Shown: positions 9,937 through 20,034 of the stretch, piece after piece
Layout of the letters: each line of letters begins with the position of its first letter
Position numbering within the stretch: the stretch's first letter is position 1
From: CAYRUD01 sp964427425
Lineage (GTDB): Bacteria > Chlamydiota > Chlamydiia > Chlamydiales > FEN-1388
Assembly: GCA_964427425.1 (NCBI GenBank)
Contig: CAYRUD010000014.1
Location: forward strand, 578,327-642,326
Reading direction: 5' to 3'
DNA length: 64,000 nucleotides
Notes under the pieces: generated by a model
Seen by the model: the letters and a program-made list of their open reading frames with translations, nothing else
The model's database searches: none
What the model was told of the DNA's origin: nothing
Position numbers and translations under genes: made by a program

Positions 9937-12504
9937 TCAACGAGTTCTAAGTGACTCATCATAGATGAATAATCGCTGGATGCGGGGTCCAAGACATGTC
10001 ATTAACTCATGAGCAATCGAGCCGCCTTTTTCGGCGAATTCTTCAAGCGGGATACTATTTCCTAAGTCATCTTCCCCGAAGATAAGTGCCGCGTCTCCAA
10101 TTTCAGCGTCTGGAATATGAGAGATATCAACCATCATATAGTCCATGCAGATTCTTCCGATCATGGGCGCTTTCTTCCCGCGAATCAGGACTTCAACCTT
10201 TTCACTATATGTTCGGTGAAGGCCATCATAGTATCCAATCGGAAGAACGGCTATTGTTGCTCTCTCATTTTTAATGATGTGAGATCTTCCGTAGCTGACA
10301 GTATCTCCTTTTTGAGCATGGTTGATACCAGCGACTTTTGTTACAAGTGATAGAGCGGGTCGAAGAGTTGGCATCACCTCTTTCAAAGTGGATGATGTGT
10401 AGATCCCATATGTCGCAATTCCTATTCGTGCCATATTGAATGAAGGAAAATGAAACCTCATTGCTGCAGCTGAATTCGCAGCATGGATATATCGAGGAGT
10501 AATTCCTATTTCTTTGAGTTTGTCAGCTAACTCCTCGAGTGTGGACGCTTGCCATCGAGTATACTCATCTTGAGATGCATCATCCGCTGAGCAAAAGTGA
10601 GTAAAAAGCCCTTCAAAGATAAGGTGATCAGGATGCTTAGCTATTTGTTTTGCTAACTCAATCGCATGATCAGGCCTACATCCAAATCTCTTCATCCCAG
10701 TATCAACATGAAGGTGGAGCTTTAATGGTGACTTATATTCCTTGGCATACAAAAGAGCCGCGTCAATTTGCTCTTTCGTCCCAACGCCGACTTCCAAATT
10801 CCATTTAAAAGCCTTGAGCATTTCATCGGGCATCGCGTTGATAACGAAGATGTTTTGCTCAACACCTCGTTTTCTCATGGCGACTCCTTCATCGACATAG
10901 GACACTCCAAGAATATCGACACCACATTTCCTTAAGAAGTGGGCGATCCTTACATCATCAGTCCCGTAAGCCAACGCTTTTACCATGATCATGAGCCTTG
11001 TTGAAGTCCCAAGTCTTTGTTTGATCAGATCAATGTTATGGCGAATGGAGGCTAAATTTATCGAAGCGTAGGTCTGTGGCGGGCTATCTTCGATAGCTTG
11101 GAAGAGCCAGTCGATTGGAGTCTTATCAGCTCCCTTAAAAATAACCGTTTGGAAGGGAATCCCTTGAGGTGGTTTCTTAAGAGCCTCAGTAAGAGCTGAA
11201 GAAAGATCAGAGCATTCATAGAGTGATATGCCAGCATCTTTTGCGAGATGCTCATCAATGAAGTGATTTGAAGATGAGGGCCAGTAGTAGATGTGATTTA
11301 TATGAAGATTCTTTAGAGCTTCAACGATCCTTTTCTTATGACGCACATCAAACCGATGCGTATGGAGGCCTCCAAAGATAAGAGCTCTCCTTGTTGGAAT
11401 ATTTGGCGATGGTTTCTCTATGAGAGTCGACATCTCCAAGAGTGAAGCGGCAAAAGAAAGTGCCTCATGGCTATATGTACTATTAATAAAAGTAGTCCCT
11501 AAAACATTTTTCCAGACCTCAGTTCTCATCGTTTGAGGTTTGTAGGACTTGAGCTTGTCAAGGACTTTCTCTAGAGGAACATTGAGAAGGTGGCAGATTG
11601 CGAGTGCGATCTGTACCAGCTCTACAACGAATGGAAGAGTGGTTTCAAGAGAGGTCTGCTTTTTCTTTTTCCCTTCATCATATGTAATCTCAATAGACAT
11701 TCCTTTTGAATGAATATTGATCAATCTTGCCCTAGGAAATGTGTGAGGAAGATCATTCCAATAGTAGAGATGTGAAAGATCTTCTTTTTGCGCTGGAGAA
11801 TCAGTGAATACTTTTTCTGATAGAATCCAGTTCGATTGAGGAATAGCTTGAATAAGCTCAAAAAGCTGTGTCGCTACTTCTCCTTTGAATGATTCCATTC
11901 CGTAACGGGGACGTAAAAAATTGGTAGCCACAGCATGGGTCGGATTGACCATATTGATGAGTTTTCTCATCTCGCCTGGTTGATTTGCCGCCATTTCAAT
12001 AAAAGCAATTGAGGCTGATGCTGGCATGTTTATAAGGCTTAAAGCAACGCCGATCTGACTGTTATAGCTTTCAGGGCTTGTATAGACATTCTTCACATCC
12101 TGGAGGAGGAAACTCATTAAGTCTTTGAGCATTGTCTTCCCAGTGCTGCCGCCGACTGCGATAACGGGGATGTCTTTTGCTCGTTCTTGCCGTATGCTTG
12201 ACGCGAGACTTTGAAGGGCTTGTAGTGTGTCCTCAACTAGGATAAGAGACTCTTCTTGTATATTTTGAGGCTTTTGCCAGTCGCTTCTAACTATGGCAAA
12301 TTTGGCTCCATTTTGGAGCGCTTCTTCAACATACATGTGCCCGTCTCCTCGACGGCCTCGTAGAGCGACAAAAAGAGAGCTCTCACCTTTGATAGTTCTC
12401 GAGTCGATCGTTACATCATCGATAAATGCGCGCTGTTGATCAAGATGAGGTATATTCGATGAAAGAGAGAATTGAGGCCAATGATGAAGTAGAAAAGGCT
12501 CCAT
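9937..12504 (-). CDS. murF-alr: Bifunctional UDP-MurNAc-tripeptide:D-Ala-D-Ala ligase / alanine racemase
   Basis: 855-residue fusion for the D-alanine branch of peptidoglycan synthesis. Residues 1 to about 475 are MurF: the P-loop GGSTGKT at 118-124, the SYNSQIGVALS motif, and a C-terminal Mur ligase domain. From about 478 an alanine racemase follows: the PLP lysine in MVKALAYG (about 507), LHVDTGMKRFG, the catalytic-tyrosine motif TVSYGRSHI, and GRICMDYMMVDIS. The frame is uninterrupted, so the fusion is real in this sequence. The motifs resemble the fused enzymes I know from Bacteroidota. The racemase would make D-Ala directly, whereas Chlamydiaceae have no Alr and are thought to use GlyA. 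It lies downstream of lptF-lptG on the same strand. Confidence 0.92.
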   Translation of the reverse strand: MEPFLLHHWPQFSLSSNIPHLDQQRAFIDDVTIDSRTIKGESSLFVALRGRRGDGHMYVEEALQNGAKFAIVRSDWQKPQNIQEESLILVEDTLQALQSLASSIRQERAKDIPVIAVGGSTGKTMLKDLMSFLLQDVKNVYTSPESYNSQIGVALSLINMPASASIAFIEMAANQPGEMRKLINMVNPTHAVATNFLRPRYGMESFKGEVATQLFELIQAIPQSNWILSEKVFTDSPAQKEDLSHLYYWNDLPHTFPRARLINIHSKGMSIEITYDEGKKKKQTSLETTLPFVVELVQIALAICHLLNVPLEKVLDKLKSYKPQTMRTEVWKNVLGTTFINSTYSHEALSFAASLLEMSTLIEKPSPNIPTRRALIFGGLHTHRFDVRHKKRIVEALKNLHINHIYYWPSSSNHFIDEHLAKDAGISLYECSDLSSALTEALKKPPQGIPFQTVIFKGADKTPIDWLFQAIEDSPPQTYASINLASIRHNIDLIKQRLGTSTRLMIMVKALAYGTDDVRIAHFLRKCGVDILGVSYVDEGVAMRKRGVEQNIFVINAMPDEMLKAFKWNLEVGVGTKEQIDAALLYAKEYKSPLKLHLHVDTGMKRFGCRPDHAIELAKQIAKHPDHLIFEGLFTHFCSADDASQDEYTRWQASTLEELADKLKEIGITPRYIHAANSAAAMRFHFPSFNMARIGIATYGIYTSSTLKEVMPTLRPALSLVTKVAGINHAQKGDTVSYGRSHIIKNERATIAVLPIGYYDGLHRTYSEKVEVLIRGKKAPMIGRICMDYMMVDISHIPDAEIGDAALIFGEDDLGNSIPLEEFAEKGGSIAHELMTCLGPRIQRLFIYDESLRTR

Positions 12505-12642
12505 GGGAGATGTCTTGAGCTCCTCAATATATATTGAAGGGGGATAAGCGTCTCTCTTACATTGCCTTACCGCTTATAGGTCAATTCATTTCGTCAGGAT
12601 AATCGTATTAGCAAAGCATGAAGCGAGATAGTTGCACTTGTA

Positions 12643-13797
12643 TCATATTCTTTTGACTTGCCTCAAGGTCAAATATAAGAGAATTCCCCAAGGGAGGAGG
12701 AGAATAAATGTTGTTGGGACAAAAGGTGAGCGGGCGAGAGCTGTTGTAGCTTGAATGATTACCTGAGTGGTAAAAAGCGCTGCGATCAAAATACCAAGAG
12801 ATCGGCTCAATGAGACTGATCTACGATCAAAATGGAGCGAGACGAAGGCTGCCAGAAGAACTGCAAAAATCGAAAGAAGTGGGTTCATCAGCTTTGTAAT
12901 AAGAGCGATTTTGGTCTCATTCGCCCTTTCAGTCTTTGAGTTTCCGTATGAGTTTGTGATCATATAAAGATCACTCAGCGATATCTCACGCGGCTGCGCA
13001 GTTGCAATAGCAATTTGCTCTCCAGTTATTGATAATGAGGATAAATCTTCTTCCGTCTTCATTATTGAGAGACTAAAATCGCCGCTATTTTCATCTCTTT
13101 CATAATACTCGATTCGTAGAGCGCGTGGAGGTGTTTTTTCCTCTCCAATAGAATAATGAAGTTCTTCGATATGGCAGACTTTATCTCGAGAGATAACCCA
13201 AAAAACATCTTTTAAGAGCGCTTTCTTTTTAACGTGCTCTTTGAAAAATAATCTCTCTCCATGGGGAAGCATAATAACGCCAAGTTTCTTCGTGTCATCT
13301 TCCTTTGGCTTTTCTCTTCCGAAATCAGTGTCGATGATGCTGAGATGTTTGTGGAGAGCTATTGGATAACAATACTCAAAATTAATCCAAGAGAGGGTGG
13401 TGTAGACGAATCCACCAAGGATAAATGGGAGTAAGAATTTTCGAAGGGATAATCCAGAAGAGAGAAGGGGAATAATGATGTTTTCGTGAGTTGCTCTAAA
13501 GAAAATGAGCGTTGCCGCAATTCCTGCAGAGAAAGGAACTAATATATCAAAACGACGGCTAAACATAGCTGCATAGTAGGTGAGCCACAGCTTCTTTGAG
13601 GTTTTCGGATCTAAGATATCTTTTAAGTGACCAACCATGTCAGCGATGACAAAGAGGGTATAGGAGAGGAGGATGATACTTCCGGTAAGTCGTATGAAGC
13701 GAAAGAAAAAGAATCGGCTCCACAAATGAGGAATGAGAGGTCTCATTTGTTGTGGGATCAGAATCTTGAGAAAAGGAGCTTTGATCATTTTACTCAC
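12643..13797 (-). CDS. lptG: LptG/LptF family permease (LPS export ABC transporter)
   Basis: 384 residues, YjgP/YjgQ family. Two hydrophobic pairs of membrane segments flank a periplasmic beta-jellyroll part: helices near 28-50 and 75-125, then about 290-384. This is one of the two membrane halves of the LptB2FG machine that extracts lipopolysaccharide from the inner membrane. It starts 17 bases after the stop of the other half (13815-15044), so the two are one operon. Which is LptF and which LptG is by position only. The same pair lies beside tilS-ftsH in Chlamydia. Confidence 0.85.
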   Translation of the reverse strand: MSKMIKAPFLKILIPQQMRPLIPHLWSRFFFFRFIRLTGSIILLSYTLFVIADMVGHLKDILDPKTSKKLWLTYYAAMFSRRFDILVPFSAGIAATLIFFRATHENIIIPLLSSGLSLRKFLLPFILGGFVYTTLSWINFEYCYPIALHKHLSIIDTDFGREKPKEDDTKKLGVIMLPHGERLFFKEHVKKKALLKDVFWVISRDKVCHIEELHYSIGEEKTPPRALRIEYYERDENSGDFSLSIMKTEEDLSSLSITGEQIAIATAQPREISLSDLYMITNSYGNSKTERANETKIALITKLMNPLLSIFAVLLAAFVSLHFDRRSVSLSRSLGILIAALFTTQVIIQATTALARSPFVPTTFILLLPWGILLYLTLRQVKRI

Positions 13798-13814
13798 TGC
13801 TTATTACCCTTTTT

Positions 13815-15044
13815 TTAGATCGAACGTCCTTCTTCGATAAGCTGTTTCTGTTTAAGTCCGTACAGAGTCAGTACGATATGAGGGATAAGATAGCATGCTA
13901 TAGCTAGAGGCGCGATCTCATCTAAATTCTTTCCCATAAGGTACATTGCCATGAAGAAGAAGAAGGGGAGAAGCGCTTTGGCAAAGTGGAATCTTCCTTT
14001 TGATCTATTGATGTAGACGCCAAAGATGATCCCAACAAATGTGAGGGTTAAAACAGCGCATGAGAGAGAGACACGCCGCCATGGCTCTGATTGAAATCGA
14101 CTCAGCTGCTTCGTCATGTTTTTAGCGCTATGGCCTTTATAATGCGCGCTTGCGACTTCTTCTTGAAACTGGGATTTTATCGCCATGACTGTAGATAATG
14201 GTAAGTGATCTGCGTGAACTTTCCACTGCTTATTTTGTGTCAGCTCATGGATATAGGTCGTTGGGGTAGTCTTTCGCTTCGCACTCTCAATACAGCTCGT
14301 TGAGAGACTGTCCTTGGATTTAGGCTCTGTTGTCGTAAAGAGAGAGAGAGTTTCACCCTTGAGTGCTCCTTCTTCTGCCTCAGCTTCAACAAAGAGAGCT
14401 AAAGTGAGTCTATCTTGTCCTTTAGGAGCTAAGCAGATGATCATATCATTTGCTTTAGAGCCAGTTTTTAAGGATCCAGTGAGTTCGAGCGCAATGCTAT
14501 GATTGTTAAGAAATTGTCCTGATTGAAGAAGAGCTAAAGGCTCTTCGGCTCTTACGTCGTATTCAAGTATTTTCGCTGCAAGGTGACTCTTTGCTGCGAG
14601 ATCGAAAATAAAGAGAAATGTGACGAGCGACAGGATAGTGCTTAAGAGGAGAATGGGATTAAAGACTGTGAGGAGGCTTGCGCCTGACGCTCTACATGCA
14701 GTCAGCTCTCCAGTTTGGCTCATTCTTGAAGAGACGCTATATCCTGCAATAAAGGCGCTGATAGGGAGGGCTATTTGTAGGATATAAGGGATTTGATAGA
14801 GGATAAATAGAAGGATTCTTCCACCAGATGCACCAATAGTGATAAATCGCGCGACTTCTTCTAATCGAGAAGTCAACAGAAGAGTTACGATGCCAAGAAG
14901 TGATACAGAGAATATTCCTATATATCGCCGCATGATGGCTTTCCAATAAAGAGGCAAGATAAGAGATAAACTCTTCTTGAAAGAGGGGTACTTGGCGGAA
15001 AGATAATGTATAGCTTTTTTAATATTTTCTTGTAGGTTGGTCAT
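13815..15044 (-). CDS. lptF: LptF/LptG family permease (LPS export ABC transporter)
   Basis: 409 residues with the same architecture as its downstream partner. Membrane segments lie at about 38-58, 75-105 and 125-150, followed by a soluble periplasmic domain and three closing helices. The segment SSRMSQTGELTACRASGAS is the conserved coupling-helix region (E-[LI]-x-A-x-[RK]-A-x-G) of this family. The ATG at 15044 is divergent from tilS; the region between must hold promoters for both directions. Confidence 0.87.
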   Translation of the reverse strand: MTNLQENIKKAIHYLSAKYPSFKKSLSLILPLYWKAIMRRYIGIFSVSLLGIVTLLLTSRLEEVARFITIGASGGRILLFILYQIPYILQIALPISAFIAGYSVSSRMSQTGELTACRASGASLLTVFNPILLLSTILSLVTFLFIFDLAAKSHLAAKILEYDVRAEEPLALLQSGQFLNNHSIALELTGSLKTGSKANDMIICLAPKGQDRLTLALFVEAEAEEGALKGETLSLFTTTEPKSKDSLSTSCIESAKRKTTPTTYIHELTQNKQWKVHADHLPLSTVMAIKSQFQEEVASAHYKGHSAKNMTKQLSRFQSEPWRRVSLSCAVLTLTFVGIIFGVYINRSKGRFHFAKALLPFFFFMAMYLMGKNLDEIAPLAIACYLIPHIVLTLYGLKQKQLIEEGRSI

Positions 15045-15247
15045 CTTAATTTTAAGTTGCTTAAGAGCTGGAAGCCTATGCTATATTTAAAGTGAAAACT
15101 TACAGATTAGTATACATAGGTATCTCTTTAAGTTGGGATGTTAAAATTCTACGACATGAAAGAAATTGTTTTGAACCTGAGAGAGCAAGAGTTTTAGTGA
15201 CAGATCAAAGATGTTGCGGTGTAGGAGATCATAGCAGAATTCATTAT

Positions 15248-16810
15248 ATGAAAGAAAAAACCGATAAAGAGTTTTTAGCGCTTGTAGAGTCTCTTATCCA
15301 TTTTTTTGAATCGCAATCGAGCGTATTGGAGCCTCCAATCGCACTTGCTTTCTCAGGTGGTGCAGATTCAACATTCTTACTCCATATTCTCGTTCATCTT
15401 TTTCAACGAATGAAAAAGAATCCTCAAGAAATTCTTGCTATCTATATAGATCATGGCTGGCGCCCAGAGAGTGCGCAGGAGGCTGTACATCTCAAGGCAG
15501 TTGCAAATTCTTTGGGTGTTTCATATCTTTCGCTCCAAATTCCACCGGAAAAAGTATCTCTTCAGTCGTCAAATCTTGAGGAAAAATTTCGTATCGAGAG
15601 ATATCGGCTTCTATATGAAGAATGTGCGAAAAGAGGAATTTCATCCCTCTTTTTAGGACATCATGCAGATGACCAAGTAGAAGTTATTTTTAAGAGGCTC
15701 CTTGAAGGAAGTTCTCTTCAAGCTCTCAAGGCAATGGGAGCGATTGAAGATTTTCCATTACCTCTCTTAGGAGATAATTCGGGAGCTTCTTCTGCAGGAA
15801 TGATTCGGCTTATTCGTCCACTTTTAACAACTCACAAATCCTCAATTGTAGAGTGGCTAAACCAGCACTCGATTTCATATGTTCATGATTCGACCAATGA
15901 AGATGAGACGTATCTAAGGAATCGATTGCGTCTTTCTCTATTTCCTTTCCTCAAGGAGCAATTCGGTAAGGAGATCGAAGGTCCGCTTTTGCGAATTTCA
16001 GATGAAGCAAGAAGGTTTCATGAATATATTCTCTCAGCGGCTTCTTCTCGTATTCGGCAGATGAAAGGAAAGAGGGTTTTTTATCTTGAGTTGGTGAATT
16101 CACCGCTTAAGAACGAGGATGGTTTTCTAGTTGAGCAGCTGCTTTTTATCCTGAAGAGAGAATATCCACTCCTTTCTTTATTCAGTCGGAATCAAATAGT
16201 TGAAGCAAGTGAAGTCTTTGCTGCAGACGGATCGCATTCAAGCGTAAAGTGGTTTTTCGCAGGGCATGGGCCTGCGCTCATTTGTCAGCCCGGTAGGATT
16301 TTGTTCTTGTCTTCGTATCGCAAGACTTCGAGTAGAGATCCTCTTTCGATTGAGATGGAGAATACTTGCTTGAGGAAACAAGTGATTTGGAATGATGAAT
16401 GGGAAATTACTTGGGATGATTTTCCAATCTGTCAGGAAAAACTTACTCAACCAGACCGTCCGATATGGTTCTCGTTGCTGGATGGGGAGAAGGTTTCGTT
16501 TCGTGCTCTTATTGATAAATCATCGAAGTCTACTTTGCGTGTTCTACGAGTAACAGATAAACTTATACGATCCTATAATCTATCTAGGAAAGATAAGGCA
16601 CGACTTACATTAAACTCATCTCAGAGATTCTCTTTATTAAGAGAATTGATTCCTGGGATTATGATAGATAATACGTTTGTTATTGCTCTTTCAGAGAGGC
16701 CTGATATATTGCCTTATTGCAGCTCAGCTCGTTTCAGTTGCAAAATAGGTGATACTCATATGAATCAGCCTCATGAAATCACTATCACGATGAGGCGTCT
16801 TTATTTTTAA
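15248..16810 (+). CDS. tilS: tRNA(Ile)-lysidine synthetase
   Basis: Modifies C34 of the CAU-anticodon tRNA-Ile to lysidine so that it reads AUA. The PP-loop ATPase motif AFSGGADST is near residue 35 and HHADDQVE follows, then the linker and TilS C-terminal region. The frame is open upstream to a GTG at 15092, but family proteins begin shortly before SGGxDS, so I take the ATG at 15248 (520 residues). A TATATTT sequence near 15082 could be the -10 box, which would put the GTG too close to the transcript start. It is followed by ftsH as in Chlamydia. Confidence 0.88.
   Translation: MKEKTDKEFLALVESLIHFFESQSSVLEPPIALAFSGGADSTFLLHILVHLFQRMKKNPQEILAIYIDHGWRPESAQEAVHLKAVANSLGVSYLSLQIPPEKVSLQSSNLEEKFRIERYRLLYEECAKRGISSLFLGHHADDQVEVIFKRLLEGSSLQALKAMGAIEDFPLPLLGDNSGASSAGMIRLIRPLLTTHKSSIVEWLNQHSISYVHDSTNEDETYLRNRLRLSLFPFLKEQFGKEIEGPLLRISDEARRFHEYILSAASSRIRQMKGKRVFYLELVNSPLKNEDGFLVEQLLFILKREYPLLSLFSRNQIVEASEVFAADGSHSSVKWFFAGHGPALICQPGRILFLSSYRKTSSRDPLSIEMENTCLRKQVIWNDEWEITWDDFPICQEKLTQPDRPIWFSLLDGEKVSFRALIDKSSKSTLRVLRVTDKLIRSYNLSRKDKARLTLNSSQRFSLLRELIPGIMIDNTFVIALSERPDILPYCSSARFSCKIGDTHMNQPHEITITMRRLYF
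16768..16808 (+). terminator. Terminator-like hairpin inside the 3' end of tilS
   Basis: gcctcat (16768-16774) pairs with atgaggc (16790-16796), followed by a T-rich stretch ending in ttttt. It lies within the last 15 codons of the tilS frame and overlaps the stop. Confidence 0.5.
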
Positions 16811-17096
16811 ATCCTTTTACAGTGAATCAGAGGATGGGCTTGCCATCGAAGTGGTTTTTTTTATGATTGGCTGCTATGATCCCATGAAGTCTAATGTAAA
16901 AAGGGCAATAATACTACTGAAGAGATGCGACTAGAGGCTATAAAGTAGGTTGAGAAAATGTTGTAGGACAGGAGTTTATCTTTTCCTGCGGCTTTCGTTT
17001 ATTTTTATTGGCCGATATTTCCGTTTCTCATAGTTTTTAAGACGCCTTTTGTTACACAAATATCCTTGTTGAACTGATGTAAGAGACGCGCTATCC

Positions 17097-19952
17097 ATGC
17101 CAGAAGAGAAAAAACCAGATCCAAGAAAAGCGTTTTCGCAAACTGTCCTTGCAGCGCTTGTCGGTACTCTTTTCGTTCTGATGATCCTTCAGAATATCTT
17201 TGAGACTAAGACCGCTCGCGTTTCATTCAGCTATCAGCTTGAACACTTGGTCAACCTTGATTTGATACGACCTGAAGACTCAAAGAAGACAGCTTCACAG
17301 ACGAATTTAGTCACATTTTATGGGCAATTTCGTGACACGCGAACTGATGAGAGTAAGCGCCGATATGCGTTTTTAGAGCTTGTTGAGGAGCATAATCAGA
17401 TTCTTCTTGAGCAGCAAAAAGTTGAGCTCGAGCTTCAACAGACTCGAAAGAAAGTAGAGGCTGCAGCTGAGCTATATCTTAATATCGTAGGAAAGTCGCT
17501 CCCTAAAAATGGCTTTACAGTTGTTGGCGATTATTATGATTCAGCGGAACGAGAGAATCACATCATCATCGCATCACTTGGACAATCAGGAAGAGGGGTC
17601 GCTCCACTTCGATCTTCATTCAATGATCTCCAATCAAGAGAGCCTTCAAATGATGAAGAATTAATCGCTGATTCGAAATCACTCCAGACTCTTGTTTCAT
17701 CTCTTCGCTCTCCATTATTAGGTATAGGCGATGATGAAATAAAAAGAGAGCTTAAATCTCTTGAAGCGGATCTCGATCGTTCATTATCAGCATCTGATGG
17801 AAAGCTACATCTTTCAACTCAACAAATGCGACTGACCTACGATGATGCGGTGCATAAAGTCGCCTCGATTATCGATCAGTTAGGTCGTGAGCAGGATAAC
17901 ATCAGACTGACACAGATACGAAGCGTTCGAGAATATAAGGAGCTCCTTTCTCAGTATAATGCGCTTTCATTGAAGCGAGAGGAAAATCAACAGAAGTTGG
18001 AAAGAGCTCAGCTTGCAGTCGCAGATGTAGTTTGGTACTTCAATAATGATGAAGTGTCTTCTCGTATGCTTGAGAAGCAAGAGCCTGAGCTTTACCATCA
18101 GTGGTTTGTCGATGCGAAAGATGAATGGAATGAGTTCGATCAGAATAAGGGTGGCTTTTTTAAAGCTCCAGATCAACCAGTTAATAAGGTTTTAGAGAAA
18201 GAGTTTCAAAGTGAAGAGCTCCCAACAAACTATGTTGGGTATCTCTTAAGCATGGCGCCTATTCTTCTTATTCTCTTTCTTCTTTATTTAGCTTTCGCAA
18301 GGCAGGTAAAGGGCATGGGTGGAAATCCAATGGATTTTGGAAAATCTCCAGCTCGACTCTATCCAAAGGGATCGAATCCAGTTACATTTAAAGATGTTGC
18401 AGGGATCGACGAATCATTAGAAGAACTCCAAGAGGTTGTTGAATTTCTGAAATGTCCTCAAAAGTTTACCACTCTTGGAGCAAAGATCCCTAAGGGAGTT
18501 CTTTGCGTAGGTCCCCCAGGAACAGGTAAGACGTTAGTTGCAAGAGCAGTCGCAGGTGAAGCTGATTGCCCATTTTTCTCGATATCTGGTTCCGATTTTG
18601 TCGAGATGTTTGTCGGTGTTGGTGCAAGCCGTATTCGAAAGATGTTTGAAGAGGCAAAGAAAAATGCTCCTTGCATCATCTTTATTGATGAGATTGATGC
18701 TGTAGGTCGACATCGTGGTGCCGGCATTGGCGGCGGTCACGATGAGCGTGAGCAGACATTAAACCAATTGCTTGTTGAGATGGATGGTTTTGATCCTAAT
18801 GAGGGGATTATTATCATTGCTGCTACAAACCGACCTGATGTGTTGGATAAGGCGCTCCTCCGTCCGGGTCGCTTTGATCGACAGGTGGTTATAGGACTTC
18901 CTGATATTAAGGGTCGATTTGAAATCTTACGAGTGCATTCTCGACGGATTAAGCTCGACTCCACAGTTGATCTTATGGTTGTAGCAAAAAGCACGCCTGG
19001 TTGTTCAGGTGCCGATCTTGCTAACCTATTAAATGAGGCAGCACTTTTAGCGGCTCGTCGCGATAGAACTGCGGTTACGGCTCTTGATGTTAAAGACGCT
19101 CGCGATAAGATCTTGTATGGTAAAGAGCGCAGAAGCCTTGAGATGGATCGAAAAGAGAAGCTTCACACCGCATATCATGAGGCAGGGCATACAATTGTTG
19201 GATGCTTTGTAGAGCATAGTGATCCGATAGATAAAGTAACGATTATTCCTCGAGGGATGTCATTAGGTTCAACGCTCTTTTTGCCTGAGAAAAATCGCAC
19301 AAGCTATTGGAAGAAAGAGCTTCTCGATCAAATCGCAGTCTTAATGGGCGGAAGAATCGCAGAGGAGATGTTTATTGGTGACCTCTCTAGCGGCGCCCGT
19401 CAAGACATTGAAAGAGCAACTAATATTGCTCGAATGATGGTTTGCGAACTCGGTATGAGTGAAAAGCTCGGTTCCGTCAGCTACGATGAGCGATCGGAAG
19501 GTGGTCAATATCTTGGCATGTCAGGATATCGCGATAAGAAATACTCAGAGCGCACCGCGCAAGAGATCGATGATGAGGTAAGAGCGCTTCTCGAAACGGG
19601 CAATAAGAGAGCTCGAGAGCTTTTAGAAGCAAATAAAGATATAGTTGAGCTCATGTCTCAAATGCTCCTTGAGTTCGAGACGCTTGACTCCGATGATGTG
19701 AAGAAGATTATCAATCGTCAATGGGACATTGAGGAGAAAAAGCAACGGCTGAAAGAACAGCTTGAAAAGCTCAAAACTCCACCTGAAGAGGTGAAAGAGC
19801 TGCTTCCTCCTCCGCTTCCTTCAGAACTGATTGAGGACGATGAAACTGCTGATTCTCTTGAGAACTCTGAAAAGGTTGATGGAGAAGATGAATCCTCAAG
19901 TGATCAAATGAATGACGACGCTTCTTCTACTCATAGTGAGAAGAAAGAGTAG
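17097..19952 (+). CDS. ftsH: ATP-dependent zinc metalloprotease FtsH
   Basis: Membrane-anchored AAA protease that degrades misfolded and regulatory proteins. Order: N-terminal membrane helix about 17-36; an unusually long domain of about 340 residues with coiled-coil character; second helix about 379-401; AAA module with Walker A GPPGTGKT (about 471-478), Walker B IIFIDEID (about 527), and the second region of homology ending RPGRFDR; zinc site HEAGH at 694-698; then a charged, acidic tail. At 951 residues it is about 300 longer than E. coli FtsH. As I recall, chlamydial FtsH proteins are also long (about 913 in C. trachomatis), so the extra domain is probably a lineage trait. A strong terminator follows. 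Confidence 0.96.
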   Translation: MPEEKKPDPRKAFSQTVLAALVGTLFVLMILQNIFETKTARVSFSYQLEHLVNLDLIRPEDSKKTASQTNLVTFYGQFRDTRTDESKRRYAFLELVEEHNQILLEQQKVELELQQTRKKVEAAAELYLNIVGKSLPKNGFTVVGDYYDSAERENHIIIASLGQSGRGVAPLRSSFNDLQSREPSNDEELIADSKSLQTLVSSLRSPLLGIGDDEIKRELKSLEADLDRSLSASDGKLHLSTQQMRLTYDDAVHKVASIIDQLGREQDNIRLTQIRSVREYKELLSQYNALSLKREENQQKLERAQLAVADVVWYFNNDEVSSRMLEKQEPELYHQWFVDAKDEWNEFDQNKGGFFKAPDQPVNKVLEKEFQSEELPTNYVGYLLSMAPILLILFLLYLAFARQVKGMGGNPMDFGKSPARLYPKGSNPVTFKDVAGIDESLEELQEVVEFLKCPQKFTTLGAKIPKGVLCVGPPGTGKTLVARAVAGEADCPFFSISGSDFVEMFVGVGASRIRKMFEEAKKNAPCIIFIDEIDAVGRHRGAGIGGGHDEREQTLNQLLVEMDGFDPNEGIIIIAATNRPDVLDKALLRPGRFDRQVVIGLPDIKGRFEILRVHSRRIKLDSTVDLMVVAKSTPGCSGADLANLLNEAALLAARRDRTAVTALDVKDARDKILYGKERRSLEMDRKEKLHTAYHEAGHTIVGCFVEHSDPIDKVTIIPRGMSLGSTLFLPEKNRTSYWKKELLDQIAVLMGGRIAEEMFIGDLSSGARQDIERATNIARMMVCELGMSEKLGSVSYDERSEGGQYLGMSGYRDKKYSERTAQEIDDEVRALLETGNKRARELLEANKDIVELMSQMLLEFETLDSDDVKKIINRQWDIEEKKQRLKEQLEKLKTPPEEVKELLPPPLPSELIEDDETADSLENSEKVDGEDESSSDQMNDDASSTHSEKKE

Positions 19953-19982
19953 GTATATTAAGCCTGTACTTTCTTAAGTGAA

Positions 19983-20034
19983 AATCCCCAATTTACTTTC
20001 TTTGTCAAAGAGGAAATAAATTGGGGATTCTTTT
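19983..20034 (+). terminator. Terminator of ftsH
   Basis: Perfect 13-bp stem: aatccccaattta (19983-19995) with taaattggggatt (20017-20029), a 21-base loop, then c and four Ts. It lies 30 bases past the ftsH stop. Confidence 0.8.

Noticed and set aside
9937..12504. Two separate genes (murF and alr) joined by a sequencing error
   Set aside because: The frame is continuous through the linker, there is no internal start with a ribosome-binding site at the junction, and the same fused order is known in other bacteria.
15092..15247. N-terminal 52-residue extension of TilS
   Set aside because: The GTG at 15092 lacks a ribosome-binding site, overlaps likely promoter sequence, and no TilS extension of this kind is expected.
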